Shown one piece after another: positions 37,063 through 46,152 of a stretch of DNA of 64,000 nucleotides. Made by a program: the position numbers and the translations under genes. The stretch comes from DATHKG01 sp035489435 (GTDB lineage: Bacteria > Bacteroidota > Bacteroidia > Chitinophagales > Chitinophagaceae). A model generated the notes under the pieces. It did not search any database and was not told the origin of the DNA. It was given only the letters and a program-made list of their open reading frames with translations. Location: the NCBI GenBank assembly GCA_035489435.1, contig DATHKG010000064.1, one strand, 5' to 3'. The stretch's first letter is position 1; each line of letters starts with the position of its first letter.

Positions 37063-39024
37063 TTATGAATTTGAAGCAATGTCTGAGAATACAGCATAAG
37101 TGTTGCCGTTATCGAGCTTCTCGTATTTGGAGTTCTTAGATTTGAATTCCGGAACAAGTCTTTTCATCTTCTTTACCAGCTCATCATTGTCTTCATCCAT
37201 ACAAAGTTCGATCAGGTCTTCAATATCATGCCTGGTTTGCCATGAGCATGGTATCACACGCGCGATCTTGATCTTTTCATGGTGTGTAGGCAAAGTCTTC
37301 TCTTCCTTATTAAGCAACTCTTCGTATAATTTTTCACCTGGACGTAATCCTGTATACACGATCCTGATATCTTCGTCTGGCACCAGGCCCGCAAGGCGGA
37401 TCATCTTTTTAGCCAGATCAACGATACGCACCGGTTTGCCCATATCGAAAATAAATATCTCACCGCCTGTGCCCATTGTACCTGCTTCCAGCACAAGCTG
37501 AACAGCCTCAGGTATTGTCATGAAGAAGCGGGTGATTTCCGGGTCAGTTACAGTTACTGGTCCCCCCTTCTGAATCTGTTCACGGAACCTCGGGATCACA
37601 GATCCATTTGAACCAAGTACATTACCAAAACGGGTGGTTATGAATTTTGTATTTGAACTATGATCAAATCCATTCACATCGTTGTTATCACCGGTCCTTC
37701 CGATTAAAGACTGCACATACATTTCCGCGATACGCTTGGATGTACCCATAATGTTAGTTGGGTTTACCGCCTTATCGGTAGAGATCATCACAAATTTCTG
37801 GGCACTATATGCGATTGCAAGATCCGCAAGATGTTTTGTGCCCAGCACATTAGTCATAATCGCTTCTGACGGGTGATGCTCCATCATTGGAACATGTTTA
37901 TAGGCAGCGGCATGAAATACAATCTGGGGCCGAAATATATTAAACATGATCTCCATTCTCTTGTATTCGCGGATATTACCGATAAACACACGGATCTTTA
38001 TTCCAGGAAACTTTTCCTCAACGTCAAGTTGCATTTCATGAAGGTCAGATTCAGCCTGGTCGCAAAGAATAACCATTTCAGGATTATAGGAAAGCACCTG
38101 TCTTACAATTTCAGAGCCTATAGAACCGGCAGCCCCAGTTACAAGTACACGCTTTCCTTCGAGGTCCTGTGATACCTGTGAATTATTGATTACGATTGGC
38201 TCACGCTGGAGAAGATCTTCAATTTTAAGTGCCTGGATCTGGTTTGAGCTCAGTTTGCCGGACATCCACTGATCGGAAGGTGGAACCGTGAGAACCTTAA
38301 TCCCCAATTGTAAACATTTCTCAATAACGAGTTTTTTATCGATGCTGGTAAGTTGCTCATTCATCAGAATAAGCTTCGCAATATTTTTCTTCTCTTTTAA
38401 TGTTGTCAGTTCCTTCAGGTGATACACTTTCTTCTGTTGTATATAGGTGTTGATCTTACGGATATTAGCTTCCAGGAAACCGACGATCACAAATTTGTTT
38501 GCATTTCCGGACTCCATAGCTTGTTTCAGAAGGATCGAGTTGTTGTCTGACCCATAGATTAAAATGTTTTCTTTATCTGGAGTTGTGTTTCTTTTTACAT
38601 AATTATAGAGTTCCTTTACTCCGGTTCTTAACATGACAAGCATTGTGGAAGCAACGAAGAAATTGATAAACAGAACTGTACTGATGCTGAGTGAAGCGAT
38701 ATTAAGGTTATTCACCATTATGAACTGAACAGCAATAGGATACACGAGGCTGGTTACGAATACAGAAAGAAAGATCCGTAACATATCCTTAATATTTGAA
38801 TACCGGATGAGGCCGGTATGTACGCGCATAAGGTAGAACACTATTCCGGATACAAGGCAATACAAGCCAGTATAGAAGAAAAAGTGTCCTCTAAGAATTG
38901 CCGGAAAGTCAAATTGCTTTACCACAAAGTAGGATAACGCAAATGAAGAACCGCTGATCATCAGATCGACTAAAAGTATAACCCACCTGGGTAATACTGT
39001 CGCGTTTAACAATAACTTTTTCAT
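37063..39024 (-). CDS. membrane UDP-GlcNAc 4,6-dehydratase-like (PglF/WbpM/CapD)
   Basis: 653-residue protein: four N-terminal transmembrane segments, a first Rossmann-like domain (NILIYGSDNNS), then the catalytic SDR domain with VLVTGAAGSIGSE at about 293-303. The catalytic stretch STDKAVNPTNIMGTSKR at about 413-429 is a PglF/WbpM hallmark. The enzyme makes UDP-4-keto-6-deoxy-HexNAc, the precursor of bacillosamine-type and other amino sugars. The aminotransferase gene is directly upstream (149-base gap), giving the PglF-PglE pair. Length and layout match the large WbpM form. A terminator follows it. Confidence 0.92.
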   Translation of the reverse strand: MKKLLLNATVLPRWVILLVDLMISGSSFALSYFVVKQFDFPAILRGHFFFYTGLYCLVSGIVFYLMRVHTGLIRYSNIKDMLRIFLSVFVTSLVYPIAVQFIMVNNLNIASLSISTVLFINFFVASTMLVMLRTGVKELYNYVKRNTTPDKENILIYGSDNNSILLKQAMESGNANKFVIVGFLEANIRKINTYIQQKKVYHLKELTTLKEKKNIAKLILMNEQLTSIDKKLVIEKCLQLGIKVLTVPPSDQWMSGKLSSNQIQALKIEDLLQREPIVINNSQVSQDLEGKRVLVTGAAGSIGSEIVRQVLSYNPEMVILCDQAESDLHEMQLDVEEKFPGIKIRVFIGNIREYKRMEIMFNIFRPQIVFHAAAYKHVPMMEHHPSEAIMTNVLGTKHLADLAIAYSAQKFVMISTDKAVNPTNIMGTSKRIAEMYVQSLIGRTGDNNDVNGFDHSSNTKFITTRFGNVLGSNGSVIPRFREQIQKGGPVTVTDPEITRFFMTIPEAVQLVLEAGTMGTGGEIFIFDMGKPVRIVDLAKKMIRLAGLVPDEDIRIVYTGLRPGEKLYEELLNKEEKTLPTHHEKIKIARVIPCSWQTRHDIEDLIELCMDEDNDELVKKMKRLVPEFKSKNSKYEKLDNGNTYAVFSDIASNS

Positions 39025-39173
39025 GGCCTCTAACGAGAGTTTAGATAATGAAAAAGGATATCGGCCATGGAAATTTTATAGGATGTGTGGCTTCTGGAGG
39101 TTTTTTTTTAGAAAATAGATTATAGCGGATTTTGCAGGAGGATATTGGATGGATATAAGAGGACCCTTTTTAA

Positions 39174-40343
39174 CTAGACTAGTTGGCCTGAATCAATAAT
39201 CCGGCCAGCCGGTGAACATACTTCCTGTATCACAGATAATACGCGGTTTAGTTCATCGTCTGTAAGGTTTGATCCGGACGGCAGACAAAGACCTTTTTCA
39301 AACAACGTTTCACTCACCTTTGCTCCGTAATATGGAGCCGTCCTGAAAACCGGCTGCAGATGCATTGGTTTCCATGGTGGACGACTGTCAATATTTTCTT
39401 TCACCAGGGCTAACCGAAGATCTTCCCTTGAAAATCTGTCAGAATCAATTTTAATGATGCTTAGCCAATGATTCGAAAAATAGTTCTCATCTGGTACTCC
39501 AACACATGTTATTTCTTCTTCCAGAGAAGCAAGATTCGATTGATAAAATTCAAAATTCTTTCGCCGTTGGTTGATATGGTCATTCAGCACCTTCATCTGC
39601 CCCCTGCCAATACCTGCGCTTATATTACTCATCCGGTAATTGTATCCAATTTGCGAATGTTGGTAATGTGGTGCCGGATCCTGGGCCTGGGTTGCAAGAA
39701 ACCTGGCTTTCTTTACATATTCCTCATTCGATGAAACAAGCGCACCCCCACCCGAAGTGGTGATTATCTTATTTCCGTTGAAAGAAAGTATTCCAATATC
39801 GCCGAAGGTTCCCAATGGTTGACCATTAAAGGTTGAACCGAGTGCCTCAGCGGCATCTTCAATTACCGGGATATTGAACTTCCTGGCTATTGACATGATC
39901 TTATCCATCTGCGCGGGCATTCCGTACAAATGAACTATTATTATTGCCTTAGGTAATTTTCCTGTTTTTTGAAGACGGTCGCTGATCGAGGTTTCAAGAT
40001 ACGCTGGAGACATGTTCCAGGTTTGTTCTTCACTATCCACAAAAACCGGGGTTGCGCCCTGATAAACGATTGGATTAGCTGATGCAGAAAAAGTCATAGA
40101 CTGGCAAATCACTTCATCACCGTGCTGCACCCCTAGTATCACTAATGCAAGATGTATGGCTGCAGTACCTGAACTGAGGGCCGCAACCTGGACTTTGTTA
40201 CCAAGAAATTCTTTCAAATCCTGCTCAAAACCATCCACATTTGGACCCAGCGGAGCTATCCAGTTGGATTCAAAAGCCTGGTGAATATAACTTAGTTCCT
40301 GACCTCCCATGTGAGGAGAGGAAAGCCAAATTTTTGATTTCAT
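39174..40343 (-). CDS. DegT/DnrJ/EryC1/StrS sugar aminotransferase (PglE-like)
   Basis: 389-residue PLP-dependent aminotransferase that would aminate the 4-keto sugar made by the neighbouring dehydratase. It has SSGTAAIHLAL near 58-68, EDAAEALGS (D163) for the PLP ring nitrogen, and SFNGNKIITTSGGG with the PLP lysine at K192. The C-terminal SRPPWKPMHLQPVF is a family signature. The pairing with a PglF-like enzyme fits UDP-bacillosamine or a related amino sugar, although no PglD-type left-handed beta-helix acetyltransferase is seen. The upstream gap carries a perfect 18-bp palindrome. Confidence 0.92.
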   Translation of the reverse strand: MKSKIWLSSPHMGGQELSYIHQAFESNWIAPLGPNVDGFEQDLKEFLGNKVQVAALSSGTAAIHLALVILGVQHGDEVICQSMTFSASANPIVYQGATPVFVDSEEQTWNMSPAYLETSISDRLQKTGKLPKAIIIVHLYGMPAQMDKIMSIARKFNIPVIEDAAEALGSTFNGQPLGTFGDIGILSFNGNKIITTSGGGALVSSNEEYVKKARFLATQAQDPAPHYQHSQIGYNYRMSNISAGIGRGQMKVLNDHINQRRKNFEFYQSNLASLEEEITCVGVPDENYFSNHWLSIIKIDSDRFSREDLRLALVKENIDSRPPWKPMHLQPVFRTAPYYGAKVSETLFEKGLCLPSGSNLTDDELNRVLSVIQEVCSPAGRIIDSGQLV

Positions 40344-40495
40344 TTTATAGGGTAAACCGTTTTAATTAAGAAAAACGAATTGAACAACGGCAGGTATCTC
40401 AAAGGAAAGAGGAAAGTAATTCGCAGGATTATTATGGAAGCACAATATCTAAAGAATTATTGAATCTGCAAATTATAATATATAAAAAAAATAAT

Positions 40496-40513
40496 TCAGG
40501 TAGTACTACCTGA
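40496..40513. promoter_or_regulatory. perfect 18-bp palindrome, possible operator
   Basis: tcaggtagtactacctga is a perfect inverted repeat with no loop, 153 bases upstream of the aminotransferase start and 94 bases downstream of the HAD gene stop. The lack of a loop and of a following T run argues against a terminator. It looks like a dimeric regulator binding site for the PglE-PglF unit. No regulator gene lies nearby. Confidence 0.45.
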
Positions 40514-40606
40514 GACGTATACTCAAACTACCCACTAACCATGATCGCTGTATAACGAGTTGGAAACCACGAAATCTACAAAATGCAATAATTTGCAACA
40601 CAAAAA

Positions 40607-41281
40607 TTAATTTCGGTCCCATGTCAGGGTTAGTTCATCAAATCCATTGACAACAAATTGGGGAATTTTTTTGACGTCAAATCGCTGCTTGTGGATATTT
40701 TTCCCACTATCTTTTACACATATGGTGGTCCATCCTAATCGGGCAGGAATTATAAAATCTTTTTTAGTATTATCACCAAAATAATAAAATTCTTTACCCG
40801 GATATTTTAATACGAAATGCAAATAATTACGTTCATCTGGTTTTTCCGATCCGAATTCTTCTGAAATAATGATCTCAGAAAACAAATCCTCTATACCAAG
40901 TGCTTTAAGTTTATTTCTCTGAGTTACGCTCCGGCCATCGGTTATAAGGCCAGTGGGTATTTTTCGAGAGCGCAATTCGCGGATGAATGCTGCCGTTTCT
41001 GAACTTAGCTTAATTTCGGGTATATGTTGCCGGTAGGTACTGATCAGCCATGCTGCATCACGTTCACCAAGATGCTCTTTATATTGTTCAACAATCCATG
41101 CAAAAACATTTTCATTGCGATGATATCGCTCTATCATTTCATCATAGATAGAAATTTTTATAGATGGCTCAATTGCAGACGCAATGTTTTTATACGCAGA
41201 TCTCAGGAAGTCTATTTCCTGGTAAAGAGTATCATCAAGATCAAAAACGAAGAAGGTGCGGGAGTTAATCTTTATATCCAT
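40607..41281 (-). CDS. HAD family hydrolase
   Basis: 224-residue haloacid-dehalogenase-like phosphatase. The nucleophile motif is FDLDDTLY (D14, D16), motif II is LITDGRS, and motif III/IV is in KPDERNYLH and YFGDNTKKDF. The helical cap after motif I suggests a C1-type small-molecule phosphatase. Its start overlaps the ATP-grasp stop by 17 bases. These two genes recur together with PglC-like sugar transferases in capsule loci. The substrate may be a phosphorylated sugar or amino-acid derivative feeding the ATP-grasp ligase; this is inference. Confidence 0.85.
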   Translation of the reverse strand: MDIKINSRTFFVFDLDDTLYQEIDFLRSAYKNIASAIEPSIKISIYDEMIERYHRNENVFAWIVEQYKEHLGERDAAWLISTYRQHIPEIKLSSETAAFIRELRSRKIPTGLITDGRSVTQRNKLKALGIEDLFSEIIISEEFGSEKPDERNYLHFVLKYPGKEFYYFGDNTKKDFIIPARLGWTTICVKDSGKNIHKQRFDVKKIPQFVVNGFDELTLTWDRN

Positions 41282-42230
41282 GTACTATAACTTCATCGTC
41301 GTACCGAAGCATGAGAAGCTGATCTTCCCAGCCATCGGTATAACTGGTTTCCTGGTGTAAAAAGTATTCATTAATCAGCCATAAAGGGTAGTTTGCCCCG
41401 GCCTGGTAGCTAAGTGGGTATCCACCACCGAAACGGGGATTAATTTCAATGGCCACCATTCTGTCCGTGGTTTTGTTAAGGAATAGCTGTAAAGTCAGGC
41501 ATCCGACCGCACCGGGGATATAACCCAGTTTTTCTTTCAGAAAGGAGACAATAATGTTTTTGCAGGTTAATCCCTTATTGATCTCTCCTGCCCTGACCAG
41601 CATTCTCTTTCGCGGAACTATGCATTTCACCTCATTTTTCCTGTCATAATACATATCTACGGTGAACTCGTCATAATTCTCCTTATCGATGTATTCCATG
41701 AACATGAAACGAGGATTTGTCAGTTGATCCCTCGTCAACTGATCCTTTGACCTCACCAGGAAAGTATCCGCGCTAAGACTTCCGTCAAAGGGTTTTATAA
41801 AAAGCGGGAACACCGGGGCGTTTTTATCAATGGCCATGGGTGTCTCTATGCCCGAACTTTTGAAAAAATCATTGATCAGGCGTTTGTCACGGCATTTTGC
41901 AGTGAAGTCTTCGTCACAGACAACCAAAAAGATTCCAGCTGAGGCAAATTCGGCTTTATAGCGCGAAAGAACCAGGAGTTCTGTATCGATGGTAGGAATC
42001 ACCATCCTGACCTCATTTTCAATGCAACGGCTTTTAAGCTCCTTTATATATGCCGGATCGGTTACCCTTTTTACCTGGAAATATCCATCAGATACGTTAC
42101 AGGCGGCGCTGATCTGAGGTTGCATATCTGTTGTATAAACCTTCCCTTCCGGGAAAACTGACCTAAGTTGTTTCTGAAAAGCCCGCACAAGTGAAACACG
42201 TTGTCCGGCTGATGTAATTAATATGTTCAT
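41265..42230 (-). CDS. ATP-grasp ligase (CarB-like)
   Basis: 321-residue ATP-grasp protein: an N-terminal pre-ATP domain (NILITSAGQRVSLVRAF), a central ATP lid, and the metal-binding AIEINPRFGGGYPLS near residue 260. Such enzymes form amide or ester bonds from a carboxylate via an acyl phosphate. In polysaccharide clusters they may attach an amino acid to an amino sugar. It overlaps PglC-like (4 bases) and HAD (17 bases) genes, so it is translationally coupled to both. The reaction has not been assigned. Confidence 0.85.
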   Translation of the reverse strand: MNILITSAGQRVSLVRAFQKQLRSVFPEGKVYTTDMQPQISAACNVSDGYFQVKRVTDPAYIKELKSRCIENEVRMVIPTIDTELLVLSRYKAEFASAGIFLVVCDEDFTAKCRDKRLINDFFKSSGIETPMAIDKNAPVFPLFIKPFDGSLSADTFLVRSKDQLTRDQLTNPRFMFMEYIDKENYDEFTVDMYYDRKNEVKCIVPRKRMLVRAGEINKGLTCKNIIVSFLKEKLGYIPGAVGCLTLQLFLNKTTDRMVAIEINPRFGGGYPLSYQAGANYPLWLINEYFLHQETSYTDGWEDQLLMLRYDDEVIVHGYKD

Positions 42231-42841
42231 GATTTACTGCCCTTAAAATGAGGCATTGTAGCATGGCCGTCCTGGCTGATGCCCTCTGTTTTAAAAACTT
42301 TTTTTATTGTGAGCCAGATAATCCTGGCGTCGAGTGCAGGATTGATATGGTCGGCATACCAGACATCAAGTTCGAACTTTTTCTCCCAACTTATAGCATT
42401 GCGTCCATTCACCTGTGCCCAACCGGTTATTCCTGGTCTCACCCCGTGCCGGCGATTCTGAAATGGCGAATACAAAGGCAGGTATTCCACCAGCAAAGGT
42501 CGAGGACCTACGAGGCTCATATCACCTTTCACTACGTTGAATAACTGGGGTATCTCGTCAAGTGAAGTTTTGCGTATGAATTTCCCAACCGAAGTCAGCC
42601 TTTTCTCATCAGGCAACAGGTTTCCTGCCGGGTCCCTCCGATCGTTCATTGTTTTGAATTTTACAAGCATAAAGATCCGGCCATTTTTACCTGGTCTACG
42701 CTGAAAGAAGAATGGTTTACCCTGGTTTGTAATCAGCAGGAAAATCGCAACTCCCAGGATAACTGGTGAAAGCAGGCAGACCGCAACGAGGCTGACTACC
42801 AGGTCAATAAATCTTTTGAAAAATTTATGATAAACTTGCAT
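42227..42841 (-). CDS. phosphoglycosyl transferase, PglC-like
   Basis: 204-residue monotopic membrane phosphoglycosyl transferase that starts repeat-unit assembly by moving a sugar-1-phosphate from UDP-sugar to undecaprenyl phosphate. It has one N-terminal re-entrant hydrophobic segment (about 11-38). The catalytic Asp-Glu dyad lies in KTSLDEIPQLFNV (D95, E96). LVKFKTMND, LVGPRPLL and the VRPGITGWAQVNGRN ending follow. The short length matches PglC rather than WbaP/WcaJ. It overlaps the downstream GT4 gene by 17 bases. With PglE/PglF it suggests priming by a bacillosamine-type amino sugar. Confidence 0.93.
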   Translation of the reverse strand: MQVYHKFFKRFIDLVVSLVAVCLLSPVILGVAIFLLITNQGKPFFFQRRPGKNGRIFMLVKFKTMNDRRDPAGNLLPDEKRLTSVGKFIRKTSLDEIPQLFNVVKGDMSLVGPRPLLVEYLPLYSPFQNRRHGVRPGITGWAQVNGRNAISWEKKFELDVWYADHINPALDARIIWLTIKKVFKTEGISQDGHATMPHFKGSKS

Positions 42842-43997
42842 GATCTATTTGTTCCTCATACTCTTTTAATATTAAACTCCACAGATATTTCTGCTCATAA
42901 CGGTCAACAATCATTTCACGGGCTTTTGATTTCATATGGTTGTAGAGCCCGGCATCCTCCAGTAATCTTGTCATAGCATTTACCAACGCTTCAACATCTT
43001 TGGCTGGTATGATCAATCCATTTTCCCCTTCAACGATAATCTCATTACATCCATTGATATCCGTTACAATACTGGGAAGCTCGAAACATCCGGCCTGCAT
43101 CGGCACATTTGGAAATCCTTCCCGGTACGAAGGAAAGGCAAGCACGTTACTGATTAAAAAAAATGGGCGCACATCCTGCTGGAATCCTACCAGGGTGATA
43201 CGGTCATCCTTTTTGATGGCTGTGTTCGTTTTGTCTGAGATTGGATCGAGCTCCGGTTCAAAGGGTCCGACCAGCAACAATTTTGCAGATTGATATTGAT
43301 TTTTTATCCGGCTGAAAGCTTCAACCAGTTCTTCAATACCTTTATCACGCACCAACCTGCCAATAAAAACAAACACAAAATCGCTGGTATTTATTTTCAA
43401 CTCATGCCTCAGTTCTCCGGCTGTTTTTTCCAATTCCGGGCTCCTGCTAAAGAAATTTGTATCAATACCATTGCTGCTTCCGTTTCCGAGTACTTTAACT
43501 TTTGCAGGAGAGCAGAATTTATTCCGAAGGATAAAACTGGCCAGGTTACCCGAATTTGGATAGACCTTCGTAGCCGACGCGTAAGTGATCTTTTCAACTT
43601 TTTCAAGTAACAGCCTTTTTTTTCCTTTGGCTTCCATTAGCGGAAGACCTGCCACTGTGTGGAGGCGAACCGGCACACCTGCAAGTCTTCCCGCTAACAT
43701 GCCCAACAATCCCGCTTTCGGGGTGTGAGTATGAATTATGGCGGGTTTTTCTTTCCTGAATAAACGGTAAAGGCTCCATATTGCTCTCAGGTCCTGAACA
43801 GGTGTAATAGACCGGGTCATGTTCACCCCAACAGTTCGGATGCCTTCCTGTTCTGAGACTTCACCAAGCGTTTTTCCTGGTGAGGAAACGCCAACAACCT
43901 CAAAATATGCGCTCATAAACCGCAATTGCTTTTTGAGCAGAACCTTTAATGAGATCGGTACGGTAGTAATCCTGATAATTTTTTGCTGACTCGCCAT
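42825..43997 (-). CDS. GT4 glycosyltransferase, PglA-like
   Basis: 390-residue GT-B glycosyltransferase. It has HTHTPKAGLLGMLAGRLAGV near residue 90-109 and VFIGRLVRDKGIEEL in the linker region. The donor-binding stretch is SYREGFPNVPMQAG, where the second Glu of the usual EX7E motif is Gln, as is common in this subgroup. It is probably the enzyme that adds the second sugar to the PglC product, on the cytoplasmic face. It is tightly coupled to the PglC-like gene and 17 bases from the next epimerase. Confidence 0.9.
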   Translation of the reverse strand: MASQQKIIRITTVPISLKVLLKKQLRFMSAYFEVVGVSSPGKTLGEVSEQEGIRTVGVNMTRSITPVQDLRAIWSLYRLFRKEKPAIIHTHTPKAGLLGMLAGRLAGVPVRLHTVAGLPLMEAKGKKRLLLEKVEKITYASATKVYPNSGNLASFILRNKFCSPAKVKVLGNGSSNGIDTNFFSRSPELEKTAGELRHELKINTSDFVFVFIGRLVRDKGIEELVEAFSRIKNQYQSAKLLLVGPFEPELDPISDKTNTAIKKDDRITLVGFQQDVRPFFLISNVLAFPSYREGFPNVPMQAGCFELPSIVTDINGCNEIIVEGENGLIIPAKDVEALVNAMTRLLEDAGLYNHMKSKAREMIVDRYEQKYLWSLILKEYEEQIDHASLS

Positions 43998-44014
43998 TCG
44001 ATTAGTAAATTATT

Positions 44015-45082
44015 TCAAAGGGCAGTCTGCTGCACTTTATAATAGTCCCGGTACCATTTGATAAATTCTCTTATCCCATCCTGTATCGGTGTTGACGGAC
44101 TATAGTCAAAATCATTGATTATTTCTGAAACGTCTGCATAAGTCACAGTCACATCACCGGGCTGCATCTCAGTCATCACTTTATTAGCCTTCACACCCAG
44201 TTGTTCTTCCAGTGTTTCTATGAAATCTAAAAGGTTGACCGGTCGATTATTACCAATATTATAGATCCGGAAAGGTGTTCTTGAACGTGAAGGATCGGGA
44301 TTGCGGTCGTTCCAGTCTGCCGATGGTTTAGCAGGAGAAGGAATAACCTTCACGATTCCATTTATAATATCATCGATATAAGTAAAATCCCTCCGCATCT
44401 CTCCGCCGTTGAATACCCGGATAGGTTTGCCTTCGAGAATATTATTAGTAAAAGAGAAGTATGCCATGTCCGGCCTGCCCCAGGCGCCGTAAACGGTAAA
44501 AAATCTAAGCCCCGTCACTGGCAAATTATAAAGATGGCTGTAAACATGGGCCATAAGCTCATTACTCTTTTTTGTTGCAGCATATATAGATACCGGATGA
44601 TCAGTATGTTGATCAACCCTGAAAGGGATCTCCGCATTAAGACCATAAACGCTTGAGCTACTTGCATACACAAGATGTTTAACATAATGATTTTTCGAGG
44701 CTTCCAGTATGTTCGTGAACCCGATTACATTACTATGAATATATTTCAATGGCTTTTCAATACTGTATCGAACACCAGCCTGCGCTGCAAGATGACAGAC
44801 CATGTCAAATTTCTGGGATGCAAAAAGAAGTTCAATATTCTCATCATCTTCCAGGTGTGCGAGCATGAACGAAAATGATTGCAACGATTTGCTTGGTGTG
44901 AGTTCATTGAGAACCAGGTCCTGGCTGGAAATACCTAATTCATTTAACCGGCCATACTTCAGATTTACATCATAATAATCATTGATGTTATCAAGACCAA
45001 TGACCTCGTATCCTTCTGATACCAACTTTTTCACGAGATGAAATCCAATAAAGCCGGCGGCGCCTGTGACTAATATCTTCAT
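44015..45082 (-). CDS. UDP-glucuronate 4-epimerase-like protein
   Basis: 355-residue extended SDR: GAAGFIG at 7-13, the YYDVNLKYGRL loop typical of UDP-GlcA epimerases, SSSSVYGLN near 140-148, and YAATKKSNE with the catalytic Tyr/Lys. RFFTVYGAWGRPDMA is also characteristic. It would make UDP-galacturonate from the UDP-glucuronate produced by the Ugd-like enzyme of the same locus. Its start is 66 bases from the inverted GNAT gene. Epimerases of this family can act on other acidic sugar nucleotides. Confidence 0.88.
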   Translation of the reverse strand: MKILVTGAAGFIGFHLVKKLVSEGYEVIGLDNINDYYDVNLKYGRLNELGISSQDLVLNELTPSKSLQSFSFMLAHLEDDENIELLFASQKFDMVCHLAAQAGVRYSIEKPLKYIHSNVIGFTNILEASKNHYVKHLVYASSSSVYGLNAEIPFRVDQHTDHPVSIYAATKKSNELMAHVYSHLYNLPVTGLRFFTVYGAWGRPDMAYFSFTNNILEGKPIRVFNGGEMRRDFTYIDDIINGIVKVIPSPAKPSADWNDRNPDPSRSRTPFRIYNIGNNRPVNLLDFIETLEEQLGVKANKVMTEMQPGDVTVTYADVSEIINDFDYSPSTPIQDGIREFIKWYRDYYKVQQTAL

Positions 45083-45148
45083 TGTTTAATTTTTTCTGTT
45101 TTACCGGGATAATTGGATTTAAGTATTATTTTCAATTTAAATTTTTTG

Positions 45149-46129
45149 ATGAATATCCGACCTGCTACCTCCAAAGATAAACCCGCAATCATAGACCTGC
45201 TGCGAAAATCACTTGGGGAATCAACCATACCAAAATCAGAAGCTTTATGGGCCTGGAAACATGAAGAGAATCCCTTTGGAAATTCTTACGTACTTCTTGC
45301 AGAAGAGAACGAAGAATTGATAGGTCTTCGTGCATTTTTGCAATGGGAATGGCAATGGAACGAAAAAAGCTATCGCACTATCCGGGCTGTTGATACTGCC
45401 ACACATCCTGAATACCAGGGCAAAGGCATTTTTAAAAAACTGACTTTAGAACAATTGGAGCGATGCCGGAAAGATAATATCCGCTTTGTTTTTAACACAC
45501 CTAACAATCAAAGCATGCCGGGTTACCTGAAGATGGGTTGGCAGGTGCAGGGCAAAATGCCTTTAAAAATAAAGGTCTTAAGTCCGGTTAAAACAGCATT
45601 CAGACTCCTGCTTAAAACCAAACCTGCTGCTTCAACCAACAGTTCTGCAAGTGATTGGAATTTGATGTTAGAAAACTTCGATGGACAGCAAGCTTTAAAA
45701 ATTGCCGGCCTTCATACTCCATGGTCAACTTCGTATGTACAATGGCGTTATGCTACCAATCCGTTGTTTCCCTATAGTTTTATTACTGATAATAAAAACT
45801 ATATTCTGATTTATCGTGTCAAAGAGCATAGCCGTTTTTCTGAATTAAGACTAACGGATATTTATTTGTTTAATAAAGACCGGGCTGTCAAAAGAGACAT
45901 ATCTTCAAAACTCAAACAGGTGGCCCGTAGAAGTTCTGCCGATCTGCTCACCATTTCCGGCCGGCAATTGATTGCCTACAAAGATTATCTTCCTGCTTTT
46001 GGTCCGATACCCATCCGTAATGCCGGCCCTTCCATCACTCTCCGCGATCTTAATGCAACAGATGAATTTGATTCACTCATGAAGATGGAAAACTGGTCAT
46101 ACAGCATGGGCGATCTGGAACTGTTTTAA
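45149..46129 (+). CDS. GNAT family acetyltransferase (inverted in locus)
   Basis: 326-residue GNAT protein from the ATG at 45149 (MNIRPATSKD). An upstream TTG at 45113 is possible, but its extra residues do not fit. The acetyl-CoA binding motif is HPEYQGKGIFKKLTLEQ. The C-terminal half is a second GNAT-like or novel domain (WRYATNPLFPY). It is the only plus-strand gene in the minus-strand locus, sitting between the epimerase and a deacetylase with 66- and 23-base gaps. It may N-acetylate an amino sugar precursor, replacing the missing PglD-type enzyme, or it may be an insertion. Function is inferred. Confidence 0.8.
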   Translation: MNIRPATSKDKPAIIDLLRKSLGESTIPKSEALWAWKHEENPFGNSYVLLAEENEELIGLRAFLQWEWQWNEKSYRTIRAVDTATHPEYQGKGIFKKLTLEQLERCRKDNIRFVFNTPNNQSMPGYLKMGWQVQGKMPLKIKVLSPVKTAFRLLLKTKPAASTNSSASDWNLMLENFDGQQALKIAGLHTPWSTSYVQWRYATNPLFPYSFITDNKNYILIYRVKEHSRFSELRLTDIYLFNKDRAVKRDISSKLKQVARRSSADLLTISGRQLIAYKDYLPAFGPIPIRNAGPSITLRDLNATDEFDSLMKMENWSYSMGDLELF

Positions 46130-46152
46130 TCGTAATTTAAATTGATTGCAAA

